Part shown: positions 1 to 9,568 of the stretch, one piece after another
How positions within the stretch are numbered: position 1 is the stretch's first letter
Layout: each line of letters starts with the position of its first letter
NCBI GenBank assembly: GCA_963848675.1
Contig: CAWKEY010000024.1
Span: 1-64,000, forward strand
DNA length: 64,000 nucleotides
DNA from: CAWKEY01 sp963848675
GTDB taxonomy: Bacteria > Pseudomonadota > Gammaproteobacteria > Methylococcales > Methylomonadaceae
Direction of reading: 5' to 3'
The notes under the pieces: generated by a model
What the model was told of the DNA's origin: nothing
Database searches by the model: none
The model's input: only the letters and a program-made list of their open reading frames with translations
Made by a program: the position numbers and the translations under genes

Positions 1-27
1 TTCCAGACTGCGCTATTTTTTTGCGTC

Positions 28-687
28 ATGTATATCCGTCGAACGCATACCAATAACTCGTCCACGGGCGAACGCTATTACACCTATCGCTTGGTGGCTA
101 GCCAACGCGTGGATGGAAAACCGCGTCAGATAACCCTATTAAATTTGGGTAGGCATTTCGCTGTTGATCAAGATTTGTGGGCTTCGCTTTGTGTGCGGAT
201 TGAGCAATTGCTGAGCCACCAGACTGAGCTATTACCACTCGAATTGCCGGCTGCCGTTGACAAGGCGGCGCAACGCTTTGCCGCTCAGCTCATAGCGCAA
301 CGGGCGGTCGTCAGCAACACACCGATAGCGGATGAGGGTCCTTCAACGCCTGCTGAGTCGTCAGTCGCGCGTGTAGAATCCATAGTGAGTGCACCAACCG
401 ATCTGCAAACCGTCGATGTGGACTCCCTGGAATTGACCCGGCCCAGAACCGTCGGCGTGGAACAGTTAGGACTTTGGGCCATGCAACAATTGAATTTCCT
501 CGACTTGCTGGCTCACCTGGGCATCAATGGCGCGCACATAGCCGCGATAGTGGGTGCCATTATCGGGCGTATGGCCGGTGTGGGTTCGGAGTTAGCCACC
601 CACAACTGGCTGATGAAGCAAAGCGCACTGGGCGAATTAATGGACGTTGACTATGAAAGCCTGCCCTTGATGACAATGTACCGGGCG
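28..687 (+). pseudogene. IS1634-family transposase, N-terminal exon (codons 1-220)
   Basis: This is the N-terminal part of a DDE transposase. It starts at ATG 28 with MYIRRTHT and continues to MTMYRA, where the coding sequence is cut by a group II intron whose first base is 688 (gtgcgac). Codon 220 is GCG. The reading frame resumes exactly at 9637 with GCA GAT ACC, giving MYRA-ADTLWKH, the expected order for the family, where a Tyr-Arg-Ala stretch precedes an Asp-x-Leu-x-Lys-His segment. Removing 688-9636 therefore restores this junction perfectly. The gene could be functional only if the intron spliced; a separate frameshift in exon 2 makes it a pseudogene anyway. The family is recognised mainly from the C-terminal part. 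Confidence 0.8.
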
Positions 688-2475
688 GTGCGACTGGCAT
701 GGTAGTCAGCTAGCTGGTGGAAGTCCAGCCATTGCCCTGTGAGAAGGGAAAATGTAGGCGAAGGCAAGGGTGTCCAAAGAAACTCTGAGTAGCTACCCAA
801 CAGGGAAACACGGTTACTTTGAGCCAATGCGGAATCTGAAGGAAGCCCTAGCCAAATCGGTCACCTAAACGCAAGTGAACCTTCGTAAGGCGGCAACAAG
901 GGGGTAAGGTGCCCGCGACCACCGACGCCCGATATTCTCACCGTAACGTGTTGTTGTATTGAAGGTAGGTAGACCGAGACAGAGGTGACTATCTTACCCA
1001 GTGAAGGACCGTCGGCTTTGGGTGTGCGCCGTGCTAAGGCGGCGTTTTCCAGTGGGTGAAAGTCCCACCCGGCAACTTTTGCTCCAGCCGGAAGCAATCG
1101 AAGCAGTCATGGAGGTAACGAAGTGGCTGAAGCCTTCGATGTAGAAGGTCACTTGGTGACTTGGCGCATGTGCAGGCCGTAACGTGAGTGAACGCCGAGC
1201 AAGCCTCGAAAAGGACATCGCGCAGGCCGACCCGACGACCCTATCGGGGAAGGCTGACACGTCTGGGGAAGTGAGCAAAGACATGCACTCAGACGCTGCG
1301 CCGGGGTAGTGGCGACAGCATGTACATAAGGAAAACGCAGGCAACACGGGAAGCCCCATTACGTGATCGCACGTAACGATCAACCAGTTGCCGGTGACGG
1401 CTAGGCTGGGCGTTTTGGGGTGGCGGAGAGGCCCGTAATATCGAGGAAGCCGGGTAATGCCGGTGGAGAGAAGGGGCCTTAGTTCAAGATCGGTACTGGA
1501 AGTGGCGAAGTAGCGGAGATTGGGGAAACTCTAGGAAACTCCGTTAAGTTACGAGAGCTGCGAAAGGTGTCACAGGCTGAAGTGAAGGAAGAACACGGAT
1601 TTTAATCCGAGAAGCGACCATCTCCCAAGTGGTGATGTTTGCGGTTATACCTAAATCGAGGCAAGCGGGATTCTGGTAGAGTTTTACGAGCTCTTGCCAT
1701 GGCTTGTCCGACTAAGGATGACCTTCCGTGGACGAAGGTCTGGTGTCTTGTCCGAGAGCCCAGTGCCTGAGATAGGCTCGCTGGGTTCGATGAGGGGGAT
1801 GTGAAAACGGGGTCAAGGTTCAGGCTATTAGGGCACCGCCAGACGAAAGGGGCGGAAACAGACAAGCAAAACCTAACACAACCGCGTCACATCTCTACTC
1901 TACCGGTGTAACTGCGACACTTTAAGCCCTAAGCGCAGCAGTAATGTTGACGTTATGAACCGAGGGTCTGCAGATGAAGCCGTAGTAATCGTAAAGTTCG
2001 GTGCCGATGAACTCATGGTGACATGGAGGAGGGTAAAACATCGAATCAGTGACAGGACGTTGGAGGTGAAGGGTGGAACATGTAAGCGGCCATGGCCGTT
2101 GATTAGAGACCGGAGGACTGAGATCAGCCTGACAGGAGCGGTTGACTATTTGCGTCGTAAACAGTGAACGAAGCAGCCGTGCGAGATTGACGAAAGTTCT
2201 CTGCAAAAGAGAGTGAAATAAACGAACATGAGCCAATTGATTGAAGAACCCAGACTCTTTGAAAACCTTTGCTCAAGCTTGTATTTGGGCATAGGCTTTA
2301 TCTTGGTGAAAAGGAACCGAGGCAAACCCGGCATAGACGGCGTGAGCATAGCGGACTTTGAAGCCAATTTAGACGAAGAGCTAAGCCAGTTGCAACAGGA
2401 ATTGAGCAACTGGACTTATCAACCTTCGCCGGTACGCCGAGTCGAGATACCCAAGCCGGGAGGTAAGGGGATGCG
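688..2475 (+). mobile_element. Group II intron A, first copy (A1), 5' fragment
   Basis: The fragment begins with GTGCGAC at 688, matching the GUGYG start of group II introns, directly at the break in the transposase. It contains structured RNA-like sequence with no sense ORF up to 2227, then the start of an RT ORF (2228). It ends at 2475, where an apparently identical copy of the same intron begins (2476). The 3' half of A1 is absent. The 5' non-coding part (1540 nt) is much longer than the usual 500-700 nt, and a second intron-like start (GTGCGCC at 1024) lies inside it, so another intron fragment may be buried here. Confidence 0.75.
2228..2475 (+). pseudogene. Intron A1-encoded reverse transcriptase/maturase, truncated N-terminus
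   Basis: ATG 2228 opens MSQLIEEPRLFENL and runs for 82 codons through the RT-0/RT-1 region (GKPGIDGVSIADFE, RRVEIPKPGGKGM). It is then cut after ATGCG, and the next base (2476) is the first base of intron copy A2. The second copy (4465 onward) carries the uninterrupted sequence and reads MRLLGIPTV across the same point, which fixes the insertion site to the base. The rest of this A1 ORF is not found anywhere in the window, so the gene is dead. Confidence 0.8.
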
Positions 2476-3773
2476 GTGCGACTGGCATGGTAGTCAGCTA
2501 GCTGGTGGAAGTCCAGCCATTGCCCTGTGAGAAGGGAAAATGTAGGCGAAGGCAAGGGTGTCCAAAGAAACTCTGAGTAGCTACCCAACAGGGAAACACG
2601 GTTACTTTGAGCCAATGCGGAATCTGAAGGAAGCCCTAGCCAAATCGGTCACCTAAACGCAAGTGAACCTTCGTAAGGCGGCAACAAGGGGGTAAGGTGC
2701 CCGCGACCACCGACGCCCGATATTCTCACCGTAACGTGTTGTTGTATTGAAGGTAGGTAGACCGAGACAGAGGTGACTATCTTACCCAGTGAAGGACCGT
2801 CGGCTTTGGGTGTGCGCCGTGCTAAGGCGGCGTTTTCCAGTGGGTGAAAGTCCCACCCGGCAACTTTTGCTCCAGCCGGAAGCAATCGAAGCAGTCATGG
2901 AGGTAACGAAGTGGCTGAAGCCTTCGATGTAGAAGGTCACTTGGTGACTTGGCGCATGTGCAGGCCGTAACGTGAGTGAACGCCGAGCAAGCCTCGAAAA
3001 GGACATCGCGCAGGCCGACCCGACGACCCTATCGGGGAAGGCTGACACGTCTGGGGAAGTGAGCAAAGACATGCACTCAGACGCTGCGCCGGGGTAGTGG
3101 CGACAGCATGTACATAAGGAAAACGCAGGCAACACGGGAAGCCCCATTACGTGATCGCACGTAACGATCAACCAGTTGCCGGTGACGGCTAGGCTGGGCG
3201 TTTTGGGGTGGCGGAGAGGCCCGTAATATCGAGGAAGCCGGGTAATGCCGGTGGAGAGAAGGGGCCTTAGTTCAAGATCGGTACTGGAAGTGGCGAAGTA
3301 GCGGAGATTGGGGAAACTCTAGGAAACTCCGTTAAGTTACGAGAGCTGCGAAAGGTGTCACAGGCTGAAGTGAAGGAAGAACACGGATTTTAATCCGAGA
3401 AGCGACCATCTCCCAAGTGGTGATGTTTGCGGTTATACCTAAATCGAGGCAAGCGGGATTCTGGTAGAGTTTTACGAGCTCTTGCCATGGCTTGTCCGAC
3501 TAAGGATGACCTTCCGTGGACGAAGGTCTGGTGTCTTGTCCGAGAGCCCAGTGCCTGAGATAGGCTCGCTGGGTTCGATGAGGGGGATGTGAAAACGGGG
3601 TCAAGGTTCAGGCTATTAGGGCACCGCCAGACGAAAGGGGCGGAAACAGACAAGCAAAACCTAACACAACCGCGTCACATCTCTACTCTACCGGTGTAAC
3701 TGCGACACTTTAAGCCCTAAGCGCAGCAGTAATGTTGACGTTATGAACCGAGGGTCTGCAGATGAAGCCGTAG

Positions 3774-4222
3774 GAAACAGGTATAGAAACTAGAGAAGCA
3801 TGACATGATAGGCGATACAAATATGAGAAAGAGGTTCTTAAGGAAAGTACAAAAGCGCGTGAAAGGTGTGAGAATAATCGGCAGCAATGGCTAAGTTGGA
3901 AGTTTGAAACAAAAAAGTGAGTAAAGTGTAGAGAATAGTTATGAGTGAAAAAGTACATCTGCATGAAGACTGCAGACGGTTAAGACGATGCAAAGAAAGT
4001 ATTATTAATTGACAAGGTATATAACGAAAGAACTTGGAATAGTGAGCGAGTAAGGAATGTGTTGTGAAGTTTGATGGTAGAGTATTAGAGATTTGCGAGC
4101 AGTGATCAGAACTTGAATGACTGCGAGAACTCAGACACAAAATATAATAAAGGTTGTAGCACGTATGAAGCAAAAGGTGAAAAAGGTGTAGGATATACTG
4201 TTATGAATGTGTAAATATTTTG
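3774..4222 (+). other. Eroded copy of intron B sequence inserted in A2
   Basis: This block interrupts A2 exactly between cgtag (3769-3773) and taatcg (4223 onward), which are adjacent in A1 (1981-1991). From about 3855 to 4213 it aligns with intron B at about 6118-6590. It shares long words such as gatgcaaagaaagt, taattgacaaggtat and acgaaagaacttgga, but more than 100 bases are missing through many scattered one- to few-base losses, largely C and G. The ORF of B is destroyed. The first 80 bases (3774-3854) cannot be aligned with confidence. It is either a decayed intron fossil or a consensus error from collapsed repeats. The deletion-only pattern favours an error. Confidence 0.6.
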
Positions 4223-4464
4223 TAATCGTAAAGTTCGGTGCCGATGAACTCATGGTGACATGGAGGAGGGTAAAACATCGAATCAGTGACAGGACGTTGG
4301 AGGTGAAGGGTGGAACATGTAAGCGGCCATGGCCGTTGATTAGAGACCGGAGGACTGAGATCAGCCTGACAGGAGCGGTTGACTATTTGCGTCGTAAACA
4401 GTGAACGAAGCAGCCGTGCGAGATTGACGAAAGTTCTCTGCAAAAGAGAGTGAAATAAACGAAC

Positions 4465-5161
4465 ATGAGCCAATTGATTGAAGAACCCAGACTCTTTGAA
4501 AACCTTTGCTCAAGCTTGTATTTGGGCATAGGCTTTATCTTGGTGAAAAGGAACCGAGGCAAACCCGGCATAGACGGCGTGAGCATAGCGGACTTTGAAG
4601 CCAATTTAGACGAAGAGCTAAGCCAGTTGCAACAGGAATTGAGCAACTGGACTTATCAACCTTCGCCGGTACGCCGAGTCGAGATACCCAAGCCGGGAGG
4701 TAAGGGGATGCGACTTCTAGGCATCCCGACGGTGCGGGATCGTGTGGTACAAGCAACGCTAAAACTACTGCTGGAACCGATTTTCGATCCGCATTTTTCG
4801 CCGCATAGTTACGGTTTCCGTCCCGGACGGAGCCAACATCAGGCGGTAGAAGCGGCACAACGGATTGTTAACAGTGGTAAACCCTATGTGGTGGATATTG
4901 ACCTGTCGAAATTTTTTGACCGTATCCATCATGACCGGCTGATTGCCCGAATGGGTGAAAAGGTAACCGACAAACGGATACTCCGGTTGGTGGGTTTAAT
5001 GCTGCGTAGCGGCATTATGATCAACGGCGTTGTCATCCCCAGCCAGGAAGGCGCGATGCAGGGCGGCCCGTTAAGCCCGCTGCTCAGCAACATCGTTCTG
5101 GACGAACTGGATCAGGAACTGGAAAGGCGAGGCCTGGAATTTTGCCGGTTCGCCGATGATT
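4465..5161 (+). pseudogene. Intron A2-encoded reverse transcriptase/maturase, N-terminal exon
   Basis: This ORF encodes the RT fingers and palm of a group II intron-encoded protein: GIDGVSIADFE, IPKPGGKGMRLLGIPTVRD, YGFRPGRSQHQA, VDIDLSKFFDRI (first catalytic Asp) and GGPLSPLLSN. It ends in EFCRFADD, the metal-binding motif, 232 codons plus one base from the ATG. At 5162 a group II intron (C1) begins. Joining base 5161 to base 8960 recreates the Cys codon (T+GC) and continues in frame as NIFVKSQKAAERV to a stop at 9567, giving a protein of 434 residues. A protein could be made only if the composite insert 5162-8959 spliced out. Confidence 0.8.
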
Positions 5162-5617
5162 GTGTGCCACGAAGGCGCACAGGAGGACGAAGTCCTCCGT
5201 GCAGCTATGCTGCATAAGAGATGAGGGAGGGCCCCTCGAAACCGCTCTACAGGGGGAGGTTTCAAACCACCGTAAGCTGCAACAGTTAAGAGCTGTTGTG
5301 GTGAGCGTTACGGAAAAGGCAGAGCAAGACTTTGTCAGGTAGGAATTTAGGAGATGAACGCAAGTGAACCACTGCTGAAGTGTCGAAAGCGTAGGGATGA
5401 TGTCAAAACCGAGGGGTAGTCGTTACTTCGGGAACAGTCTAGCGGATACCTGTTTACTGGCTAGATGGCATCCGGCATGAAGGTGGCATGAACTAAATTC
5501 AGGCTCTTATGTGGAACGTGGGAACCTGTCGCTCCGATGCCAAGGGAGAAACACAAGTGGAAGCCCCATAAGTGTCAGAGTACCGATGCGGAGCACAGGG
5601 GCGGAGCAACCCGTAGT
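5162..5617 (+). mobile_element. Group II intron C, first copy (C1), 5' fragment
   Basis: It begins GTGTGCC, which with ggcgcac (5173-5179) forms a 7-bp helix at the extreme 5' end and matches the GUGYG rule. It is inserted in the FADD motif of the A2 reverse transcriptase. The sequence parallels the 5' part of C2 (from 6994) but lacks many single bases that C2 has. At 5617/5618 it is broken by intron B: C2 reads acccgtagtagtgatg, whereas here acccgtagt is followed by the gtgcgctggg start of B. The remainder of C1 is missing. Confidence 0.7.
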
Positions 5618-6993
5618 GTGCGCTGGGCAGCGCGTTGTTCAGGAGGGTTAAAGTCCCTCTGGCGCTCGGATGAGGGGCGCTATATCCAAAAGCGGGGGTA
5701 ACGCCTCGCTGGCCGGAAAAGAAGTTAGGTATGGAGAAGTCTAAACGGGCACGAAAGCGAAAGCCGGATACAGCCAAGTCGGACCTGGAGCCCACTTCTT
5801 GGAGTTTCCGGAGGGCAGGGTGTCCATCGTGAGGTGGAATCCGAAGGGCATGAGGAGAAGTACCGGGCCGTAATCGAAATGATGAACCGGTCGGCCAAAG
5901 GTGGGGCAAGGTCGAGTCTGCACTATGGAGACGAAGGCGTTCTCATTCACCCACCGCACCAAGGTGTTTGCGGATGGCACGGTATGGAAGAATAACGGGT
6001 GACCCCAGGAGAACTGGCAGAGTCTGCGGGTGGCGTCGCGGGAAGTAAGCCTATAAGCGGAAGCGAAGTGGCGAGCGGTGCTCTGTCAGTAGTCGGACAA
6101 CCGAATAGTACCAATAAGCGCGGTGAAAGCCGTGTGACCGAATAATCGGCAGCGGAATGGGCTGGGGAAGGCGGTTGGCGAAGGTGGTTGGGAGGAGACA
6201 GAAAACCAATGAGTAAAGGTGTAGAGGAGGATCAGTTCCATGAGTGAAAAACCCGTACATCTGCATCCGAGGAGACTGGCAGACTGGCTTAACCCGACGG
6301 ATGCAAAGAAAGTCCATTCATTAATTGACAAGGTATATCAACGAAAGAACTTGGAGATAGCCTGGGAGCGAGTCCAAGCGAATCGTGGTTGTGAAGGGTT
6401 TGATGGTCAGAGTATTAGAGCATTTGCCGAGCAGGTCGATCAGAACTTGAATCGACTGGGCGAGGAACTCAGGACACAAAACTATCAACCTAAACCGGTT
6501 CGTCAGGCACGTATCCCGAAGCAGGGGAAACCGGGTGAAAAACGCGTGCTAGGCATACCTACTGTCTATGACAGGGTGTGTCAGCAGGCACTACTTAACC
6601 GGTTAGAACCGATCTTTGAGCCGGTATTCGATGAAGCCAGCTTCGGATATCGACGAGGGCGATCAACACATGACGCCCTGCGCAAAGTATGGAAAGAAAT
6701 AAAGGATGGTCGGGAGTGGATAGTAGACGCTGATCTCAAGGACTTCTTTGGGTCTGTCGATCATGACAAGCTCCTGGAACTGATTGCTCAACGCGTTGCC
6801 GATGGTCGGGTGCTCCGATTGATTGAAGGCATGCTGAAGGTGAATAGTTTTGGTCAAGGCCAACTCTTTCTTACGGAGCGTGGGACACCTCAAGGGGGTG
6901 TAATATCGCCTTTGCTCAGTAATATTCTCTTGACGCCATTTGATTGGGAGATGAGACGCAAAGGTTATCAGTTGACAAGGTATGCAGATGATT
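5618..6993 (+). mobile_element. Group II intron B, 5' part
   Basis: It begins GTGCGCTGGGCAGCGCG, a GUGYG-type start followed by the typical early domain I sequence ggagggttaaagtccctct. About 620 nt of non-coding RNA sequence precede an RT ORF at 6240, a normal layout. The intron lies inside the 5' RNA part of C1. It is cut at 6993/6994 inside its own YADD motif by intron C2. No 3' half or domain V of B remains. An eroded copy of part of it is present at 3855-4213. Confidence 0.7.
6240..6993 (+). pseudogene. Intron B-encoded reverse transcriptase, truncated at YADD
   Basis: ATG 6240 follows the ribosome-binding site gaggagg (6225-6231). The product has RT blocks in order: GCEGFDGQSIRAF, RIPKQGKPGEKRVLGIPTVYDR, FGYRRGRSTHDA, VDADLKDFFGSVDH, GTPQGGVISPLLSNILL and LTRYADD. 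After GATGATT (6993) the sequence switches to intron C2, and the downstream thumb and maturase domains of B are not present. It differs clearly in sequence from the A and C proteins, so it is a third intron type. Only about 251 codons remain, so it has no RT activity as it stands. Confidence 0.8.
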
Positions 6994-7565
6994 GTCGTGC
7001 CACGAAGGCGCACAGCGAGGACGAAGCAAATTCTGACAAACTGGGGTGCAGCATGCACAGAAAACAAGGATCGTACATGTCCAGCATGGATCGGTCTTGG
7101 ATAAGAGATAAGCTGGAGCGGCCCCATCGAACCCGCAGTAAAATTCGTAGCGGATCGGGGGAGGTTTCACAACCACCGTAAGCTGCAACAGTTAAGAGCT
7201 GTTGTGGTGAGCGTTACGGCAAAAGGCAGAGTCAAGACTTATGTCAGGTACGGAATTTAGGAGATGAACGCAAGTGAACCACTGCTGAAGTGTCGAAAGC
7301 GTAGCGGATGCTGTCAAAACCGAGGGGTAGTGCGTTACTTCGGGAACAGTCTAGCGGATACCTGTTTACTGGCTAGAATGGCATCCGGCATGAAGGTGGC
7401 ATGAACTAAATTCAGGCTCTTATGTGGAACGTGGTGAACCTGTCGCTCCGATGCCAACGGGAGAACTACACCTGGAAAGTGGAAGCCCCATAAGTGTCAG
7501 AGTGACCGATGGCGGAGCACAGCGTTCGGGCGGAGCCAACCCGTAGTAGTGATGAAGATTCTGTA

Positions 7566-8885
7566 ATGGGATTGGAGCGAAGGGGAAGCATTGTTCAGCT
7601 TGAACTAAAGAAAACAACCGGAAACGGGAGGATTGGATTGAAACAAGCAAAGCCATTTTGTATTACTAAACGCCAAGTTTGGGAGGCGTATAAAAGGGTC
7701 AAGGCTAATAAGGGAGCTGCCGGAGTGGATGGTCAGACGCTCGAAAAGTTTGAAGAGGATTTGCAAGATAATCTCTACAAGCTGTGGAATCGTCTGGCCT
7801 CAGGCAGCTACTTTCCACAACCGGTGCTACGGGTAGAAATACCCAAAAGTGACGGTGGAATAAGGCCTCTGGGCATCCCCACAGTAGCTGACCGAGTTGC
7901 TCAAATGGTAGTCAAGACACATCTGGAGCCGGAATTGGAAAAACATTTCCATCCTGATTCCTATGGCTATCGACCGGGTAAATCGGCATTGGATGCGGTG
8001 GGGATGGCGCGACAGCGCTGTTGGAAAAACGACTGGGTCCTCGATCTCGATATCAAAGGTTTCTTCGATAATATCGATCATGAACTCATGATGCGGGCAG
8101 TGCGCGCACATACGAAAGAGAAATGGGTCCTTCTATACATTGAACGGTGGCTTAAAGCCCCGATTGAAATGCCGGATGGGATCTGTAAAAAGCCGCAGAA
8201 AGGAACGCCACAAGGTGGTGTTGCCAGTCCTTTGCTGGCGAATCTCTTTTTGCACTATGCATTCGACGAATGGATGAAGCGGGAATATCCCGACATTCCC
8301 TTCGAACGTTATGCAGATGATAGTGTGTGCCACTGCAAGAGCGAAGCCCAGGCGGAACAACTGAAGCAAGCGCTGAACGTACGAATGAAGGACGTCGGTT
8401 TGGAACTTCATCCTGAGAAGACGAAGATTGTCTACTGTCAGGATGACGACCGGCAAGGCGAGTATCCGAACACGGTATTTGATTTTCTGGGCTATACGTT
8501 TCGCCCCAGACGCTCAAAGAACCGTTGGGGGAAATACTTTATCAACTTCAGTCCGGCGATCAGCAATAAAGCAGCTAAAGCTATTCGGCGCACATCCAGA
8601 GGGTGGAGCTGGCCAAAGCGTAGCGACAAGAGCTTGGAAGATTTAGCCCGAATGTTCAATCCGATTATTCAAGGGTGGATCAACTACTTCAGTCGTTATT
8701 ATAAGTCAGCACTCTATCCGATCCTGAAATGTCTTGAGCGACGCTTGGTTATTTGGGCGACGCGAAAATACAAACGCCTACGGCATCATAAAAGACGAGC
8801 GGCACAGTGGCTGAATCGCATTGCGCGGAAACAGCCGAATTTGTTTGCTCATTGGAAAGTGCTGTATGCAACGGCTGGACGATAG
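7566..8885 (+). CDS. ltrA: Group II intron C2-encoded reverse transcriptase/maturase
   Basis: This is the only intact intron-encoded protein in the nest, about 439 aa. Motifs in order: GAAGVDGQTLEKFEEDL, IPKSDGGIRPLGIPTVADR, YGYRPGKSALDAV, VLDLDIKGFFDNIDHE (catalytic Asp), KGTPQGGVASPLLANLFL, FERYADDSV (catalytic Asp pair) and LHPEKTKIVYC. A maturase (domain X) region follows with FNPIIQGWINYFSRYY. No HNH endonuclease domain follows; the protein ends soon after LFAHWKVLYATAGR. It would help the intron RNA fold and splice, and copy it at new DNA sites. The start is taken as ATG 7566; the frame stays open to ATG 7509. No strong ribosome-binding site is visible. Confidence 0.85.
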   Translation: MGLERRGSIVQLELKKTTGNGRIGLKQAKPFCITKRQVWEAYKRVKANKGAAGVDGQTLEKFEEDLQDNLYKLWNRLASGSYFPQPVLRVEIPKSDGGIRPLGIPTVADRVAQMVVKTHLEPELEKHFHPDSYGYRPGKSALDAVGMARQRCWKNDWVLDLDIKGFFDNIDHELMMRAVRAHTKEKWVLLYIERWLKAPIEMPDGICKKPQKGTPQGGVASPLLANLFLHYAFDEWMKREYPDIPFERYADDSVCHCKSEAQAEQLKQALNVRMKDVGLELHPEKTKIVYCQDDDRQGEYPNTVFDFLGYTFRPRRSKNRWGKYFINFSPAISNKAAKAIRRTSRGWSWPKRSDKSLEDLARMFNPIIQGWINYFSRYYKSALYPILKCLERRLVIWATRKYKRLRHHKRRAAQWLNRIARKQPNLFAHWKVLYATAGR

Positions 8886-8919
8886 GAGCCGGATGAGCGG
8901 AGACGTTCAAGTCCGGATC
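8886..8919 (+). ncRNA. Group II intron domain V (intron C)
   Basis: This 34-nt hairpin begins GAGCCGG and ends CCGGATC, with an upper stem capped by the GNRA-type loop gaga and a two-base bulge on the 3' side. That is the standard form of the catalytic domain V. It begins one base after the RT stop codon (8883-8885) and is followed by a domain VI-like stem (about 8926-8950) and the 3' splice site. Confidence 0.8.
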
Positions 8920-8959
8920 TGTGAGCACCTGAGGGGGCGGTTCCCTCGGGTGACTCGAC

Positions 8960-9567
8960 GCAATATCTTCGTGAAATCGCAAAAAGCGGCAGAGCGGGTG
9001 ATGGCAAAGGTCAGTCAGTTCATCGAAAAGAAGCTAAAACTGAAGGTGAATCAGGAGAAAAGCCAAGTGGCTCTCTCCGATAAGGTCAAGTTTTTAGGCT
9101 TTACCGTGGTCAACGGGACGATTGCGATAGCGCATAAAGCCCTACAGACGGCTATGGAAAAAGTCAAAGCACTGACACCGCGAGGCACCCATAAAGCTCT
9201 GGAACCGGCTCTGGACAAGATCAATCAATGGTATGTGGGCTGGTCGAACTATTACAGTTTGACCAACTACCCATCCCAATTGAATAAAATCGAAGCCCAT
9301 ATCCGGCGGCGATTACGATCAAGACTGGTGAGTCAGCAAAAGAGAAAACAGCATCTTTACCGAAATCTGGTCAAACGTGGAGTACCACGAAAACAAGCAT
9401 CAAAAGCTGTCTTTTCAAACAACAAACGGTGGGTGCTATCAAACGCCCGAGCGGTGACGAGAGCCTACCCCAACAGTTGGTTTATTAACCTGAAAGGACA
9501 GGAAATACGATCCGACCGAAAGCTGGCGCATTGGTTTGAAGTTTCTCAATGGATACGCCTTGCATGA
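8960..9567 (+). pseudogene. Intron A2-encoded reverse transcriptase/maturase, C-terminal exon
   Basis: This is the continuation of the 4465-5161 ORF after the nested insert. The first two bases complete the Cys codon of FADDC, then NIFVKSQKAAERVMAKV leads into the RT thumb and maturase domain: VNQEKSQVALSDKVKFLGF, then INQWYVGWSNYYSLTNYP. It stops at 9567, just before domain V. No HNH endonuclease is seen. Because only one copy of this C-terminal part exists while there are two A 5' parts, it may be the product of recombination between A1 and A2. It is untranslatable as part of the enzyme without splicing of 5162-8959. Confidence 0.75.
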
Positions 9568-9568
9568 G

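Larger units (their letters stand above)
2476..5161 (+). mobile_element. Group II intron A, second copy (A2), 5' part
   Basis: From 2476 to 3773 this repeats 688-1985. After a foreign insert of about 449 bp (3774-4222) the repeat resumes (4223-4712 corresponds to 1986-2475) and continues into the full RT ORF. It is interrupted at 5162 by intron C1, inside the RT active-site motif. Its 3' part follows at 8960-9636, with the end of the RT ORF, domain V and the 3' splice site. A2 is thus an intron that inserted into its own kind, inside the ORF of A1. Confidence 0.75.
6994..8959 (+). mobile_element. Group II intron C, second copy (C2), full length
   Basis: C2 spans an RNA 5' part, an intact RT/maturase ORF (7566-8885), domain V (8886-8919) and a 3' end ...tgactcgac at 8959. 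It is inserted in the YADD motif of intron B's RT. The 5' boundary is uncertain by a few bases: it reads gtcgtgccacgaaggcgcac, where C1 has gtgtgccacgaaggcgcac. The helix partner ggcgcac is intact. The 3' end joins directly to the A2 RT exon at 8960, not to B. The tail could therefore belong to C1 or C2, or be a recombinant of both. Confidence 0.75.

Noticed and set aside
861..3964. Several 78-129-codon open frames on the minus strand (861-1097, 994-1383, 2649-2885, 2782-3171 and others).
   Set aside because: They lie antisense to the structured RNA part of intron A, appear in both copies only because the DNA is duplicated, and have no ribosome-binding sites or family features.
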